Positions 22,766 to 34,768 of a DNA stretch of 64,000 bases are shown here, piece after piece. A program made the translations under genes and the position numbers. Position 1 is the first letter of the stretch, and each line of letters opens with the position of its first letter. Source of the stretch: Linnemannia elongata (taxonomy: Eukaryota > Mortierellomycota > Mortierellomycetes > Mortierellales > Mortierellaceae); the NCBI GenBank assembly GCA_036320915.1, contig JAXBDG010000001.1:3742001-3806000 (forward strand), in the 5' to 3' direction. The notes below the pieces were generated by a model. The model was not told the DNA's origin and ran no database searches. It saw only the letters and a program-made list of their open reading frames with translations.

Positions 22766-25481
22766 ATGACAACTTCCTCTACCATCACCACCACAACCAC
22801 TACCACACCTGCGACAACAGCGACCCCGACTGCAACCATCGCAGATACAAACATGATACCAGACGCCGTCGCTGCCACCAACACATCATCCAAAAACGCC
22901 CAACCAACCTTGAGCAGGACCAGTAGTGGTTCAGCAAAGGACCAACCGGTGTCTGACGCACATATGAGCTCCAAGTCTGAGGGTAGTGGGGCGGTAGACT
23001 TGGAAGACCGCAGGAATCCAGTGGCCAATGGACATAAAAGTCCTCGTGGTGTCAATACAGACGGCTCTCATGCCTCTTCTCATCGCAACACGACCTCCAC
23101 CACAAAGGATACACACAACGAACCGTCAGAGACTAGAGAACGGCGAGGATCGACCCGGGAAGGAGGAAGAATTGATCGCCCCAAGGAACCCACCAACACA
23201 TCCTCAACGGGTGATAACAAGCCCTCTCGGAGTCATTCATCATCAGTCACAGGAACAGGGGCAACTGCAGCTGCATCATCATCGTCATCATCATCCTCTA
23301 ACCAGAACGATCGTGGGAGCAGCAGCCAACAACATAACGGTCGACAACGACAACATGCCTCAAGTAGTGGGAACAAGGATCACAAGGAGAGATTGGATGC
23401 TGATGCAAAGAGGCAGCGCACAGAAAAAGAAGGAGCTGAACGTTCAGGGGGAGGAGGCGGAGACAGAGGAGGCCGTGATGGACACAGAGAGAAGGATGAC
23501 CGCGCACGACCGCAGGATCAGAGAGAGAAGGACCGGGAAAGAGGCAGGGCGAAAGACGAGCACCATCCATCCACACAAGGCACCTCCCGACAACAACAGT
23601 CAAACAAGAATAATCAGGGCAAGGACCAATCCAACAAGGGTCGGGATAACAGAGACAAACAGGCGCATCCAAAAGACAAGCAACACCCACCTGCCGACCC
23701 AGGAACAGTACCCGTCGCCGGTACTATGTCCAAACCAGACCCCAACAGTCTTTTGTCAATCACAGGACGGATGGGCCATCTGACGCCACAAAAGTCCTTC
23801 TTCGGAACCTCACGAGTAGTGGACGACTTTGAAAAGCTGAACAAAGTGGGCGAAGGCACCTATGGAGTCGTCTAGTAAGTCACCGTCTCTGCCATATTTC
23901 TCGTGTCTTCCGTTTTCAGCCATGGCGTCTTCAACAGTAATGGTCACATTGTCGGTCACGGTCTCTTAACACTACCCTGGCTTTACTTTTCTTTATTCGT
24001 AGTCGCGCAAAGGACAAGAAGACAAATGAGATTGTGGCGCTTAAACGTATCCGGATGGAGCGTGAGAATGACGGACTGCCAATATCATCTCTTCGGGAAA
24101 TCAAACTGTTGAAGACTCTCCGACATGATAATGTCGTTTTGGTCAAGGATGTGGCTGTTGGAAACGATCTGGATCAAATCTTCCTCGTCATGGAATACTG
24201 TGAGCAGGTATGGAAGCACACATTTCATTATCATTTTACTTTTCATGCTGAACGATGTTCGCAACATGGGACAAGTTGTTAATCAGCTTTACAATTCCTT
24301 TACTTTGCGGTTTTAGGACATGGCGGCTTTAATGGATAATGTCAAGAAGCCATACACGCCAGCTGAAGGTATCAATTATGTCTGATAGCTGAGATCAATA
24401 GGATTTGTTTGCATTCACAGTTTCCATGGCTAGTATCTGACCCATACCCCATATCTTTTGATATTTAGTCAAATGCCTGATGCTCCAGCTGTTGAAGGGC
24501 ATTGAGTACTGCCACGATCATTTTGTTATCCACCGCGACTTGAAGCTTTCCAACCTGCTTCTTAATTCCCAGGGCATCCTTAAAATTGGTAAGGATTCTT
24601 TCTGCATTTGAAACATCGTTCCATGGGACACCTCTTTCATTCGGGCGCTGACGCTTGAACACAATTGACGATTTTTAGCGGATTTTGGCCTTGCTCGTTC
24701 ATTTGGCTTGCCATCGCGGCCAATGACGCCCAAGGTGGTCACTCTGTGGTACAGAGCACCAGAGTTACTTTTTGGAGATCTGAACTACACGACGGCGGTC
24801 GATATGTGGTCGGCAGGATGCATTTTTGGAGAACTTTTGAAGCACGCGCCCTTACTGCCAGGGAAGGTTGAGAAGCAGCAAGTGGACTTGATAATTGACC
24901 TCCTCGGAACACCTCACGAGAAGATCTGGCAAGGATTCAATAAGTTGCCCATGTCCACCATCAAACTGCCGGAGCAAAGGTAACACTTACTACTATTCTT
25001 GCCGTGGGAACCGTTAATACTTGACACTTGAAAGGACGTAGTTTTTGCTGACCACACCTATTTCGAACGTTTGTCCGATAGGTTCAACAACTTGAAGAAC
25101 AAATTCCCTCACATCACCGATGCTGCTCGATCTCTGCTCAGTGGACTATTGACCTACGATCCTAAGAAGCGCCTTTCAGTCAAACAAGCACTTGCCCATC
25201 CTTATTTTTTCGAATTGCCACACCCCAAACACGCATCCCTTCTTCCTACACACCCCGAAATCCGTAACATTCAAACTACCAGGTAAGCGAGTGTCCATGA
25301 CATAGCAACGTTGCTGAGAGCTACGACATGGATATCAAATTGAAGGAGTCAAGAGACTGATCCACAAACAATCTCTTCACCTTTTATTTTGTGTAGACAT
25401 GAGGATAACCCCAAATTGAAGCGACAGCCCCCAGGGGATGACACGGAAAGCATAGGCAACAACAAGAAGAGGATGAGGTGA
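22766..25481 (+). CDS. CDK10-type cyclin-dependent protein kinase
   Basis: Seven exons (22766-23874, 24003-24207, 24317-24368, 24469-24588, 24679-24979, 25082-25282, 25397-25481) join in frame to 690 aa. The kinase domain starts near residue 352. It has a glycine loop ([13 protein letters not shown]), the lysine in IVALKRIRM, the cyclin-binding helix PISSLREI diagnostic for CDK10/CDK11, [18 protein letters not shown], and an activation loop ending in [15 protein letters not shown]. The order and spacing match animal CDK10. The first 350 residues are disordered: Ser/Thr-rich, then Arg/Asp/Glu/Lys-rich, resembling the long N-terminus of CDK11-type kinases. The C-terminal tail is short and basic. 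All catalytic residues are present. A role in transcription or cell-cycle control with a cyclin partner is inferred. The start ATG is the least certain point. Confidence 0.93.
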
Positions 25482-25698
25482 AGCAGGTTGCATGGCTTGT
25501 AATAAGAAAAGATACAATAAAAACGACGACCCGCATGCATTTGCTCTAATGCGAGTTGCCTAATTTTTTTCAAATGTGTGTGGCTTCTACCTGTAGGAGA
25601 AGGTTTGAAAACTCGCGTGCGAACCCGTGTTGGTTTCGCTTTTATTCCATAAACCAAGGAACTGATCCATCAAACCCCACGAAGGCCAGGAACATACC

Positions 25699-27384
25699 AT
25701 GCCAGGAACTCGCTCACTATACTCGGCAGCAAGGATACCTAGGCATCACCTCCAGAATCTCTTCTTGCTCACAAGACAAGGCCATGTCCTTCCTTCCCCA
25801 TGTCAACATCGCCAACTGTCTTTCCTCATCAGCAACAAGCCCTCACGACCAAGTGTTCGGATACTATCCCGCACCAAACCTTCTTCAGAACGATCCCTGT
25901 GGTCGTCGTCGCTGCCGTCGTGTCAAGAAATTGCTTATCAAGTCAACATCAATGCTCCAAGGCGACGGCGGTCAAGGGATCATCATCTTCCTCTTCACGG
26001 ACAGAGAAAGAGCGCATTAGCGACAAAGGCTTCCCCCCGCCTTCAAAGTGCCCGCTCTTCGACAATCACCGGTACCTCTGACACAAACGTCAGCAACAAT
26101 AACGGGAGCAGCAGCAACGATAGTAATGTCCCTGAAGATTCGTATCCGTATCCGTACTCCAACCCCGACTTTCTGGACTTTGAGCATTGCAAGAACCCTG
26201 TCCAACTCGAAAAGAGCGTAGCATCGTATCTCAAGAGTCACCCGGAACCTACAGATCAAGCCTTGGTAGCCATGCTGGCCGCTTGCACCAACTTGTGTCG
26301 AGCAACAATGTCACCACTGCCTTCCAGGACGACACATCACCCACGGAAACACCAACAGCACACACGGTTACCCAAAGACAAAAGTAAACCAGAAACCAAC
26401 AAAGCATCGACAACATCAGCATTACCAAATCTCTTGGAGACAATCCTTCAGTCATCTATGTTTTCCTCTGACCAAGTGTTCAATATTGCACGCTCGATCC
26501 ACAACGACTTGTCGACCCGTCCTCACTCAGAATCTGGGATCATTCAGGACCTTCCGAGCCGGCAGCGGACCTCGTCTCTCCAGGTCACCAATGCATTCCT
26601 GGATATATGCGCTATGACGGGTCACTTTGACGAAGCAAAAACGGTCCTCCAGGAGATGCTTAATAGCCCACAGGGAGATGTCAAGCCGGATTTAACAACT
26701 TATCGACATGTTCTCCGAGCAGCAGCCGTTGCTCAGCGGCACCAGTCTGCAGTTGCGAGGCAAGACCAGGATCAAAATCAAGCAACGAAGAATTCAATTG
26801 ATGCGAGCGTACAAGAAGTGATTGAGCAGGCATCGGAGGCATTGTCGAAGAAGGCACGGATGGCGCTCTGGATAAAGTTAGGACTCGGAGGGCTCACAGG
26901 GGCCACTGTCGGCAAATTTACAATGCTGGCGATCATGGCTCTCCCGACATCTCGCCCTTTGGAAGATGGTGTGGATAGGAACAGTGGGGAATCAACATCG
27001 ACCCACATGATCGATTCCTTCCAGCCCACCGAGGGGATCATGGAATTTTTGGCGACCCAGGAGGTCGCCACGGGGATAGGCCTTGCGGTGGGGATGTTGA
27101 CGGCAGGGTACTTTATCCTTGGGAGCACACGCCGACCTCTGGCGACTGTAGTTACTCAGCAAACATCAACAGCAACCCCGACAACGGCACATGCTCAGGA
27201 ACCAGCAGTGGATGAAACAGAGGGGGATCCAATAACCAAAAATCGTCATGACCACCACCACCATCACCATCACTTGCCGGATACCCTCCCTCGTGCCAGG
27301 CTGTTCGGACTATATTTCCCGGATCTGGCAACAACAAGTAAAGACGAAATTCGAGATTACCTCCAGAAGAGCATGGAGTCTTGA
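25699..27384 (+). CDS. Mitochondrial PPR-like protein with two membrane segments
   Basis: A single-exon 561-aa ORF. The first 120 residues are rich in Arg, Ser, Leu and His and almost free of acidic residues, which fits a mitochondrial targeting peptide. After a Ser/Asn-rich linker comes a helical region (residues about 155-345) with one clear pentatricopeptide-like repeat near 296-338: VTNAFLDICAMTGHFDEAKT followed by the VKPDLTTYRHVLRAA signature. Two hydrophobic segments follow, near 387-415 (LWIKLGLGGLTGATVGKF) and 454-477 (VATGIGLAVGMLTAGYFILG), then a histidine run near residue 520. PPR proteins bind organellar RNA; a membrane-bound one may tether transcripts or translation to the inner membrane, but that is inference. 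It lies 217 bp downstream of the kinase stop, on the same strand. Confidence 0.75.
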   Translation: MPGTRSLYSAARIPRHHLQNLFLLTRQGHVLPSPCQHRQLSFLISNKPSRPSVRILSRTKPSSERSLWSSSLPSCQEIAYQVNINAPRRRRSRDHHLPLHGQRKSALATKASPRLQSARSSTITGTSDTNVSNNNGSSSNDSNVPEDSYPYPYSNPDFLDFEHCKNPVQLEKSVASYLKSHPEPTDQALVAMLAACTNLCRATMSPLPSRTTHHPRKHQQHTRLPKDKSKPETNKASTTSALPNLLETILQSSMFSSDQVFNIARSIHNDLSTRPHSESGIIQDLPSRQRTSSLQVTNAFLDICAMTGHFDEAKTVLQEMLNSPQGDVKPDLTTYRHVLRAAAVAQRHQSAVARQDQDQNQATKNSIDASVQEVIEQASEALSKKARMALWIKLGLGGLTGATVGKFTMLAIMALPTSRPLEDGVDRNSGESTSTHMIDSFQPTEGIMEFLATQEVATGIGLAVGMLTAGYFILGSTRRPLATVVTQQTSTATPTTAHAQEPAVDETEGDPITKNRHDHHHHHHHLPDTLPRARLFGLYFPDLATTSKDEIRDYLQKSMES

Positions 27385-28821
27385 ACGATGAGAACGATGG
27401 AAAATAAAAGAAGAAACTAAGAAACCACAGAAAAATGCTACGGTGTATTGCGAGTGGAGAGGTGCTTCGTTTATGTGTGAAGGTAGTAAATGACTACGGA
27501 ATAACGAAAGGGGCGATATAGAAAAAGGAAGAGGCATGTTGCTTGATGGACTTGATCCCTGCTAAGAGAAAATAAGAGAGAGTGAGAGTGAGAGGGAATG
27601 GAAGGTGCATGTGTACCCCTTGTAATGTTAATGTTTATGATCCAGTTCGTTGGATAACTGTACAGCCGACGATGTGCTTTAGCATATTCCCAACCCCACC
27701 AACAACCACTCTCTCGTGCCCCCCTCTCATGCGCTCACAGGAGCCTGCCGCTGGCTGCTGTTGGCTGAAAAGATGCCTTCTCGTTTGCCCCTCTGGACAA
27801 TCACACCCCGTCGAGGCAAAGAATAAAGCTACTACTATCTTATAACGTACTATCGTTACCCGTCTCGATTTTTGTTACGTTCTCTTTCTTGTCGTGCCAT
27901 TTTGTGTTGTTGCACAATGACAGCATTTAACAAACGCCTCTTCCTCCTTTACTTTTGAACCCTGTAGACAGATCATTCTTCACTGAGTTTGCTGGCTTGT
28001 TCTCCTTTTTTCGGCACAGGGCTTCGATCGATCCTTCTTTCTTCTCGTCTCTCTTTCTTCTTCCTTTCTTCTCTCTTTTTTTCCGATTACCTTGGTTGTC
28101 CTTGGCCGGGTTCAACGTTCTTCCTTATTCCTTTTCTTATTCTCCTCCTTTTCTCCTTCCTCTCTTGCCTGCCCTTGCCTCCAGGCTTTGACTTCTTGGT
28201 TCTCCTCTTCTTCCCCCATTCCTTCGACAATACGTCGCTAGCCTCATTTCGGTTTAGAACATTCGACATTCTTCAGCTGCCTTTCTCCAACCTTCATGCC
28301 CAATTACTTCTTCCAAAAGAAAACAATCACCACCTTCAAACCTCACCCACCACTTTTGCTTACTTTATCTAACTTCAACTTCTCCCATTCGCCCAACCCT
28401 TCATCTTTTTAACTTCCACGACTTTTCTTCTTGGAAATCGCTCAGCGCTAACTCGCATTGTTAATCACTCTTCCATCCCGACTCGTTGAATTCAACAAAC
28501 AGTCGCCATCACCTTTGCGTTGAAATACAATAGCTCAATATTCGCCGGACGTACTCCTTTTTCTCTTCTCTCTTCAACGAGTTGACAAGAAACGGGCAAT
28601 CCCCCATCGTATCACCTTTTCCTTACTTTTCCTCTCCAACCCCCAACCTTTCCTGAACAACTCGTTTCACCCTTGACCTCCTGTCCTCTTCCGTCCGTCC
28701 TGTACTTCTTCTTCCACTTTAACTTTCGAGTTACCATCTTCTCTCCTTTACGACTGATACATCAACCCCATTTCAAAGGAGACACAACAAAGCGGCCACA
28801 ACAAAACACCACGAGGAAGAG
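27385..28821. other. Intergenic, long pyrimidine-rich leader
   Basis: No gene is seen. The first 500 bp are the probable 3' UTR and terminator of the PPR-like gene. From about 28000 to 28800 the + strand is strongly C/T-rich, typical of core promoters and leaders in this window, leading into the permease start codon. Confidence 0.5.
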
Positions 28822-31800
28822 ATGACTTCGTTAAGCGCGATTCATCTGCAGGTGTTGGCTCCAACGTATGCTTCTTCTGGAAGTGGATCCTCTAGCTCGA
28901 CGTTGCGGTCCCCTGACTCGAGCTCTCACTATGATGATGGAGACGATGAGTATGAGGAGGAGGAGGAGGATGAGGAGGACGCTGAGAATAGACGACACCG
29001 TCACCATCGTCATCGCCAGAGCGACCATGATAGAGATGACCAATGTGATGAGGATGAGGATGACAATGGGCGCTATCTCAGTAAGTCTTCCCTGTTTGTT
29101 GATTTTGCCTATCGACGCGAATTAAGCGCGTGAAGATTGGCTGTTGATATTTTCTAATTGGGAAGCACCGCACAGACCATGTGGCACTGGACCTTTTTTT
29201 TTTCTTACCGCCCCAACTCACGCCTCCCTTTTTCGTTTCCCAATCACAAAAAATCATAGATATACCTTCGGCGCTAGAGATGGGCCAGACAACACTCCGG
29301 ATCTCAAGCACACACTCCTCTTTAACACTACCCTCCCTTCATCAAGGAAGAAGTAGGTTCTTCGAGCCACAAACCCCCGACACCGCCCGTCTCTCCCCTC
29401 GCGAATCCCGTGTCTCGTCCTTCTTACGCCTCAGTCCATCCCATAGCCGTCGGGCGTCTGTTAATGGAATCGACCATGCGCTCAAACTAAATTTCTTGAG
29501 TACCCTCGGACCGGGGATCCCAGTGACCCCGACGGCTTCGGTGTTTGGAGATGGGCTGAATAACTTTATTCGACGGGATCCGTCGAACCCTGGTGGGTTG
29601 TTTGGGTATACCCCTGAAGAGGAGAAGCGGGTTGTGCACAAGATTGATTGGAGGATTATTCCGATCTTGGGCATGTTCTATGCTGCCTCTACTCTTAGTG
29701 AGTTTATTTTTTTGCCCTTTCTCGTGCGTTTTTTTGCGCGTTGTTTTATCAAACATGGCGTTTGAACTAACGATTGATTATTATTTTTTCCTTATATGTG
29801 TGTTGGACAAAAAAATGAAAAGACAGGATCAATTTGACGAATGCGAGAATGTTTGCGTTCGAGAATTCGCTGCATGCGACACATGAGCAGTTCAGTTGGG
29901 CGATTGCAGTGTTCTATGTCGGATATGGGCTTGCAGAGATCCCCTCCATCATCGCTCTCCTGTACCTCACCCCGAAAGTCTGGCTCCCAGCATCCATGTT
30001 CATCTGGTAAAGCAGGAGGGAGAGACACTACCATTATTTTTCCGAGTGGTACAAGAACGCAGAAACTTAGTCATCTCTTCACTTCTGTTCCACAATATAG
30101 GGGATGCATAACGTTCCTGATGGCATGGATCAAGATCTTTCCACTCCTAATGGTGGGACGGTTCTTTCTGGGTATCACCGAAGCGGCGCTCATCCCTGGT
30201 GTATTGATCTACATTGCCATGTTCTACAAACGTTCTGAACAGACCTTCCGGATGGCACTCCTACAAACATTCAGCTCTGCGGCAGGAGTACTCGGTGGAT
30301 TGATTTCGGGCGGTATTGGGCATCTGGATGGACGGTTGCATTTGCATGGGTGGCAGTGGATCTTTATTATTGAGAGTCTTCCAACCATGGCTCTTGCTGT
30401 CGCCGCCTGGTAATTCTCTCGTGATTTTTTTTTTTTGTTTTCTGGGTCGTAATTTCTTTCCTGCTGATGGAAATGACCACTTTATTTATTTTATTTTTTC
30501 TGTGATAATAATATCGTAGGTTCTTACTGACAAAATCACCAGAGTCGGCGCCTTGGTTGGACCAGAGAGAGACATCCATTGCGATCTACAGGATTCGGAA
30601 TGATACCAAGATCAAGGTTTCGAGACAGATCGCAAAAGAGAATGTCCTTGCCGCGATGAAGGATCCCAAGGTCTACATCTTCATGATCCTCAACCTCTGT
30701 GTCACCATTCCAGGTAACAAGAAAGCGCCCGGATGAAGATGATACCACGATGCTAGGAAATACTGACTAGAGGGTTGACATTGATGTTCGGATTTTTATT
30801 TCACTACTCTCTCCGCATGTAGTCATTTCATCGACAGGAGTACTGAGCAGGGCATGGATGGCGATAGCAAAGGCACTCAAGGATGGAAAAGTGCCCATCG
30901 ACCCATCCACTACTCTCCCAGGAGTTATTCCCGAAGAACCCATCTCCATCATCAGCTCATCTCCGGGGTACCTCCAACCAGGTGTCCAGTCACTAATGCG
31001 AGAACCGACGAGTGAAGCACGAATGTTGGCGCAGTTGTTGAGCTCCCCTGCCTATCTGATGGGCGCGATTTCGACGTTTGCGGTAGCTATCCTGGCAGAT
31101 CGGACGCAGCAGCGGGGGATGATCTTGATGGGTCTTGCGGTGGTGACTATTGTTGGGTATTGCATGGTGCTCTTCACCCTCAACGTCTATGGTATGGTGG
31201 CGTTTTGGCAATTTTTTTAATTTTTTTACATTTTGACGCTTGAAAACAAACGACTTCTGTCTGACAAGATTCACATATCTCTTTTTTTTTTTTTTTTTTT
31301 TTTTGTCGTCTAGTCAACTATGCAGGGGTTATTGTTATTAGTATGGGCCAAACACCGATGACGCCGATTGTGACCTCGTGGTTGACGACCAATATTGGAG
31401 GCTACGCGAAACGGGCGGTAGCGGTCGCCATGTTCTTGCTTTCGTCCAGTGTTGCTGGTGTGATAGGATCTCAGCTCTACAAATCGCGCCATGCTCCTCA
31501 CTACAGTAAGCAACCCTCGCCCTATTTTTTTCTTCTGTTCCTTAAGGAATGCTCGACGGGTAAAATCGACACGACTAACGTTTTTTTTTTCCCTACGTCT
31601 TCTTTATTTTATATCTATCTTCTTCTCAATGTTGTAGCGAAGGGACATCTGGTAAACATAGGAATGATGGTGATGCTCATGCTATTCTCGTTTTTACAAC
31701 GGTTCATGATGAAACGCGAAAACAGTCGACGGAACTACTCGGTCAGTTATGGAGTCAACCCGCTCAAGATCTTGACCAAGGCCGAGATGCGCGATATTAC

Positions 31801-31834
31801 TGATAAGCACCCTGCTTATCGATACACTCTCTAG
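28822..31834 (+). CDS. MFS permease, anion:cation symporter (Dal5/allantoate) type
   Basis: Eight exons (28822-29080, 29260-29697, 29823-30006, 30101-30409, 30520-30713, 30823-31191, 31314-31505, 31638-31834) join in frame to 713 aa. A hydrophilic N-terminus of about 200 residues with an acidic run precedes the 12-helix transporter. Family features are HKIDWRIIPILGMFYAASTL followed by NRINLTNARMF (the D/N-R-x-N-x-x-NA motif after TM1), LAEIPSIIALLYLTPKVW, VGRFFLGITEAALIPGVLIY, and the C-terminal half with WLTTNIGGYAKRAVAVAMFL and VIGSQLYK. These match the allantoate/pantothenate/nicotinate ACS permeases, which import small organic acids with protons at the plasma membrane. The substrate cannot be set. 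The loop between the two halves (about residues 430-490) is longer than usual. Confidence 0.9.
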
Positions 31835-32083
31835 ACACTTCTATCACTCTTTGCAATTCCTTTTCCTTTTTCCTTTTCTTTTCGCGCAGAAAAATACCCT
31901 ACGATTTGTACCTATTAATCTCAACCGCTTTCTGTCTTATCCACTTAATCCAAAAGAGTTCAAATAAAAATAAACTTGTTGGCGTTTGACATCGTTAACC
32001 ATGGCACCATGGGTGCCTGAAACGCCTCCAAGGGCAAAAAAGAAGACAACCGTACTCGGAGAGTGACAAGGACAAAAGATAAT
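31835..32083. other. 3' flank of the permease
   Basis: AT-rich sequence with several AATAAA-like stretches at about 31960-31975. This is the likely poly(A) region; no gene is seen. Confidence 0.4.
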
Positions 32084-32154
32084 TGCGTGGTCCGGGAATC
32101 GAACCCGGGTCTACCGCGTGGCAGGCGGTAATTATACCACTAAACCAACCACGC
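32084..32154 (-). tRNA. tRNA-Gly (anticodon GCC)
   Basis: A 71-nt tRNA on the minus strand. The acceptor stem GCGTGGT pairs with ACCACGC, the anticodon stem ACCGC/GCGGT encloses loop CTGCCAC with anticodon GCC, and the T arm is CCGGG-TTCGATT-CCCGG. The discriminator is A and there is no intron. Confidence 0.97.
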
Positions 32155-34731
32155 TTGTATTGCTTGATGAGAAGTTGAATTTCTGGACATATATGTTTCT
32201 GATATACGCCACCAATTGTTGGAGCATGGGAGCAAGTATGGGGAAAAAGGGAAGAATCCCCTTCACACGGGGTCTGCCGGTCCCCGATCGCGACCTGGAT
32301 CCAAAGTGGCACGTCTCGGACGTACTGCGAGGCATCACCCCCAAGAGCATGCTGTCTGAGTGGTCGTCAGTCTTCCGGTCCCCAAAGTCGATTGCACAGA
32401 CGGTCCTGCACAAGTTTGTTGGCTACCTGGAGACACAGTCCTCAGAGCGGATCTGGACACCCTGATGCTTCGCGACTATCGCGTGGGAGCAGACCCAGGA
32501 CATCTCTGCCAAGGACAATACAACCAAATACACAGGTCCCCGTGGCGACTGGAGTCAAGGATATGTTACATCACGCTTGGTTTCTGCCCGTGTGGCGCTT
32601 CGCTAGCCACACATGGGGATCGGACCTGCCCTAGAGCAACCAGGGACCCACGCACTACTGACGAGCGGTTTTTGGAGAGCTTGTTGGGAAGGAGGAAGTT
32701 ATCGTTAATGGGGAGGATGGGAAGAATCCCCTTCATTCGTATCTATTTTTATTTTCCTCCGCTTCTGTTGTGAAGAGCGAAAGAGATTTTTGTACAGAGC
32801 TAGTGTTATGAGAACACGGACTGTGACAAAGAGGTGGTGCGCTGAAGAGTTCCGCCTGTAGCCCTCTACTTTCAAATGTCTTCTTTGTACTGCAGTGTTT
32901 TCTAAAGAAAAGAAATCTCGTACTAAAAACAAGGGGGACTTTGTCCTTATGCGGTGGAGCAGACCTACTGAGGAGAAAGAGACATTTGTCTTTGGTGGCT
33001 GATACAGAGGGTTTTCCTTAATACGTACCCCATGTTGTTTTATTACTTTCTTTTCATACCGCGAAAGAAAAATGGAACGCGGACAGTGTTTTTATTTGGT
33101 CGAATATCATCTGAACTAACCCATCCACGGTGGTGCTTTGTGCCGAAGCTTACAGTGACTGCAGTAACTATCATGAAGAAAAGGATTGGTCAAAGATACC
33201 GAGCAATGGCGTATATATGGTTTTGGTTTTGAAGAATTATTACTATATCCCACTGGGTGGATGGCAACAGGGATAGGGGGGAAAAAAAGGAGATTTCCCC
33301 TTCTCTGCACAATGCTCCACTCAGCTTCAAACTCACCTTTATTTTGACTGCAGGACAGTCGGAACCTTCTTTTTGGGCGCAGTTGATCCTAGGGTTGTTC
33401 TTTGTCTTTCGCTCGTTATAAAATGGAAAGGGCACTGCCCTTTATCATTAGTCATTGAACTGCCTGGTGAGTGCCCGTCTACCTATCATCTTGTTACTCC
33501 TCTTCGTTTTTTCTTTGCATTTCACAAATCGCAACGATAAAAAAAATACCCATCCTCTTAACTGTTTGGTGCTTATTGTGATGTATGGTTCTATGATAAA
33601 GAGAGACACGCCGGCAGTTGACTGTTGCAGAACTCATGTTCATGTCCTAGCCATCACCCTCTTGATTTTCCTTCTTTTATTTTCAGTCCGAAGGGCGAGC
33701 TTCGGTAAGACATGCAACGCTATTAGAACGTCCTTATCCTTATGCAGTCGTTGAGGAGGATTGATCGTCGCTTTTGGATCTTTGAAGTTGAAAAGACTTA
33801 ACCCTCTATTACTTTCCTTTCCAAACCACCACTGCATCCCCTTTTTGTCGCATAACAAAAGGCAGAAGCTAAACGCGGAAAACAGTGATTGGAATTTGTT
33901 TGACTAGCAACACCAGTACCACTGACTTTTGAGTTTTTCTGGGGAATGAAGAGGAAGAGGGGGGGAAGGCATTGGAGCAAGTGCTTTTTATTCAATGTGT
34001 CAAGTGTACTTCGTTCACGTCTAGCAGCATAGGATTTAAAGGACGTGCAGGTTGCATGCAGAAAGAAAAAGATATAGAGGAAGCTCAAGAGTCCTCTCGG
34101 CGGTGACGCCTGAAACAAAAATACCTCTATCCCCCAATCCGTTTTCGACCAACTTGCAGTATGTAAAAATGTTGTTTGAAGTGCGATTGTGAAAAGTGCT
34201 AATATTTCATGACTCCTTCCTTTATTTCTTTCTTCTAACTTTCCCTCGCCGCTACCACCAACGACAACAATCGACATATCTACACTACTTTAGCACTCCC
34301 ACTCAGCAATATTCCCCCTCCCAGCAACAATAAAAAACAATGATATAACAGCAACTCAACATTGTCATATTCCTCAGTTTCGCGAATGTCTGGCCTCCCT
34401 TTCCCAAAGGTCCTCACCTTCATCCTCAACTCCCACGGACGAAGAACAGTGTTTGTCAAGTCATCACTCTGGTCTCTCGTCTTTGGCTCCGTCCAGGCAG
34501 GATCAGCAAACCTGTCGGAGTCGTTGTTGTTTGGCACTCGTCGTGCTCGACAGATCTATTGGAGACTGGAGTGATTGCAGACCAAGATTAGGAAACAGGA
34601 AGCTGGCTGCCTACGCGTACAATAAGACAGCGACACCCACAACCTCTGCGAGACTTGGAAAGGTGACCAACTCTTTGGTACTCTTTGGTCGATATACACC
34701 CCATTCGTAAATCAAGCCTTGGCGGCAGGTA

Positions 34732-34768
<37 letters not shown>

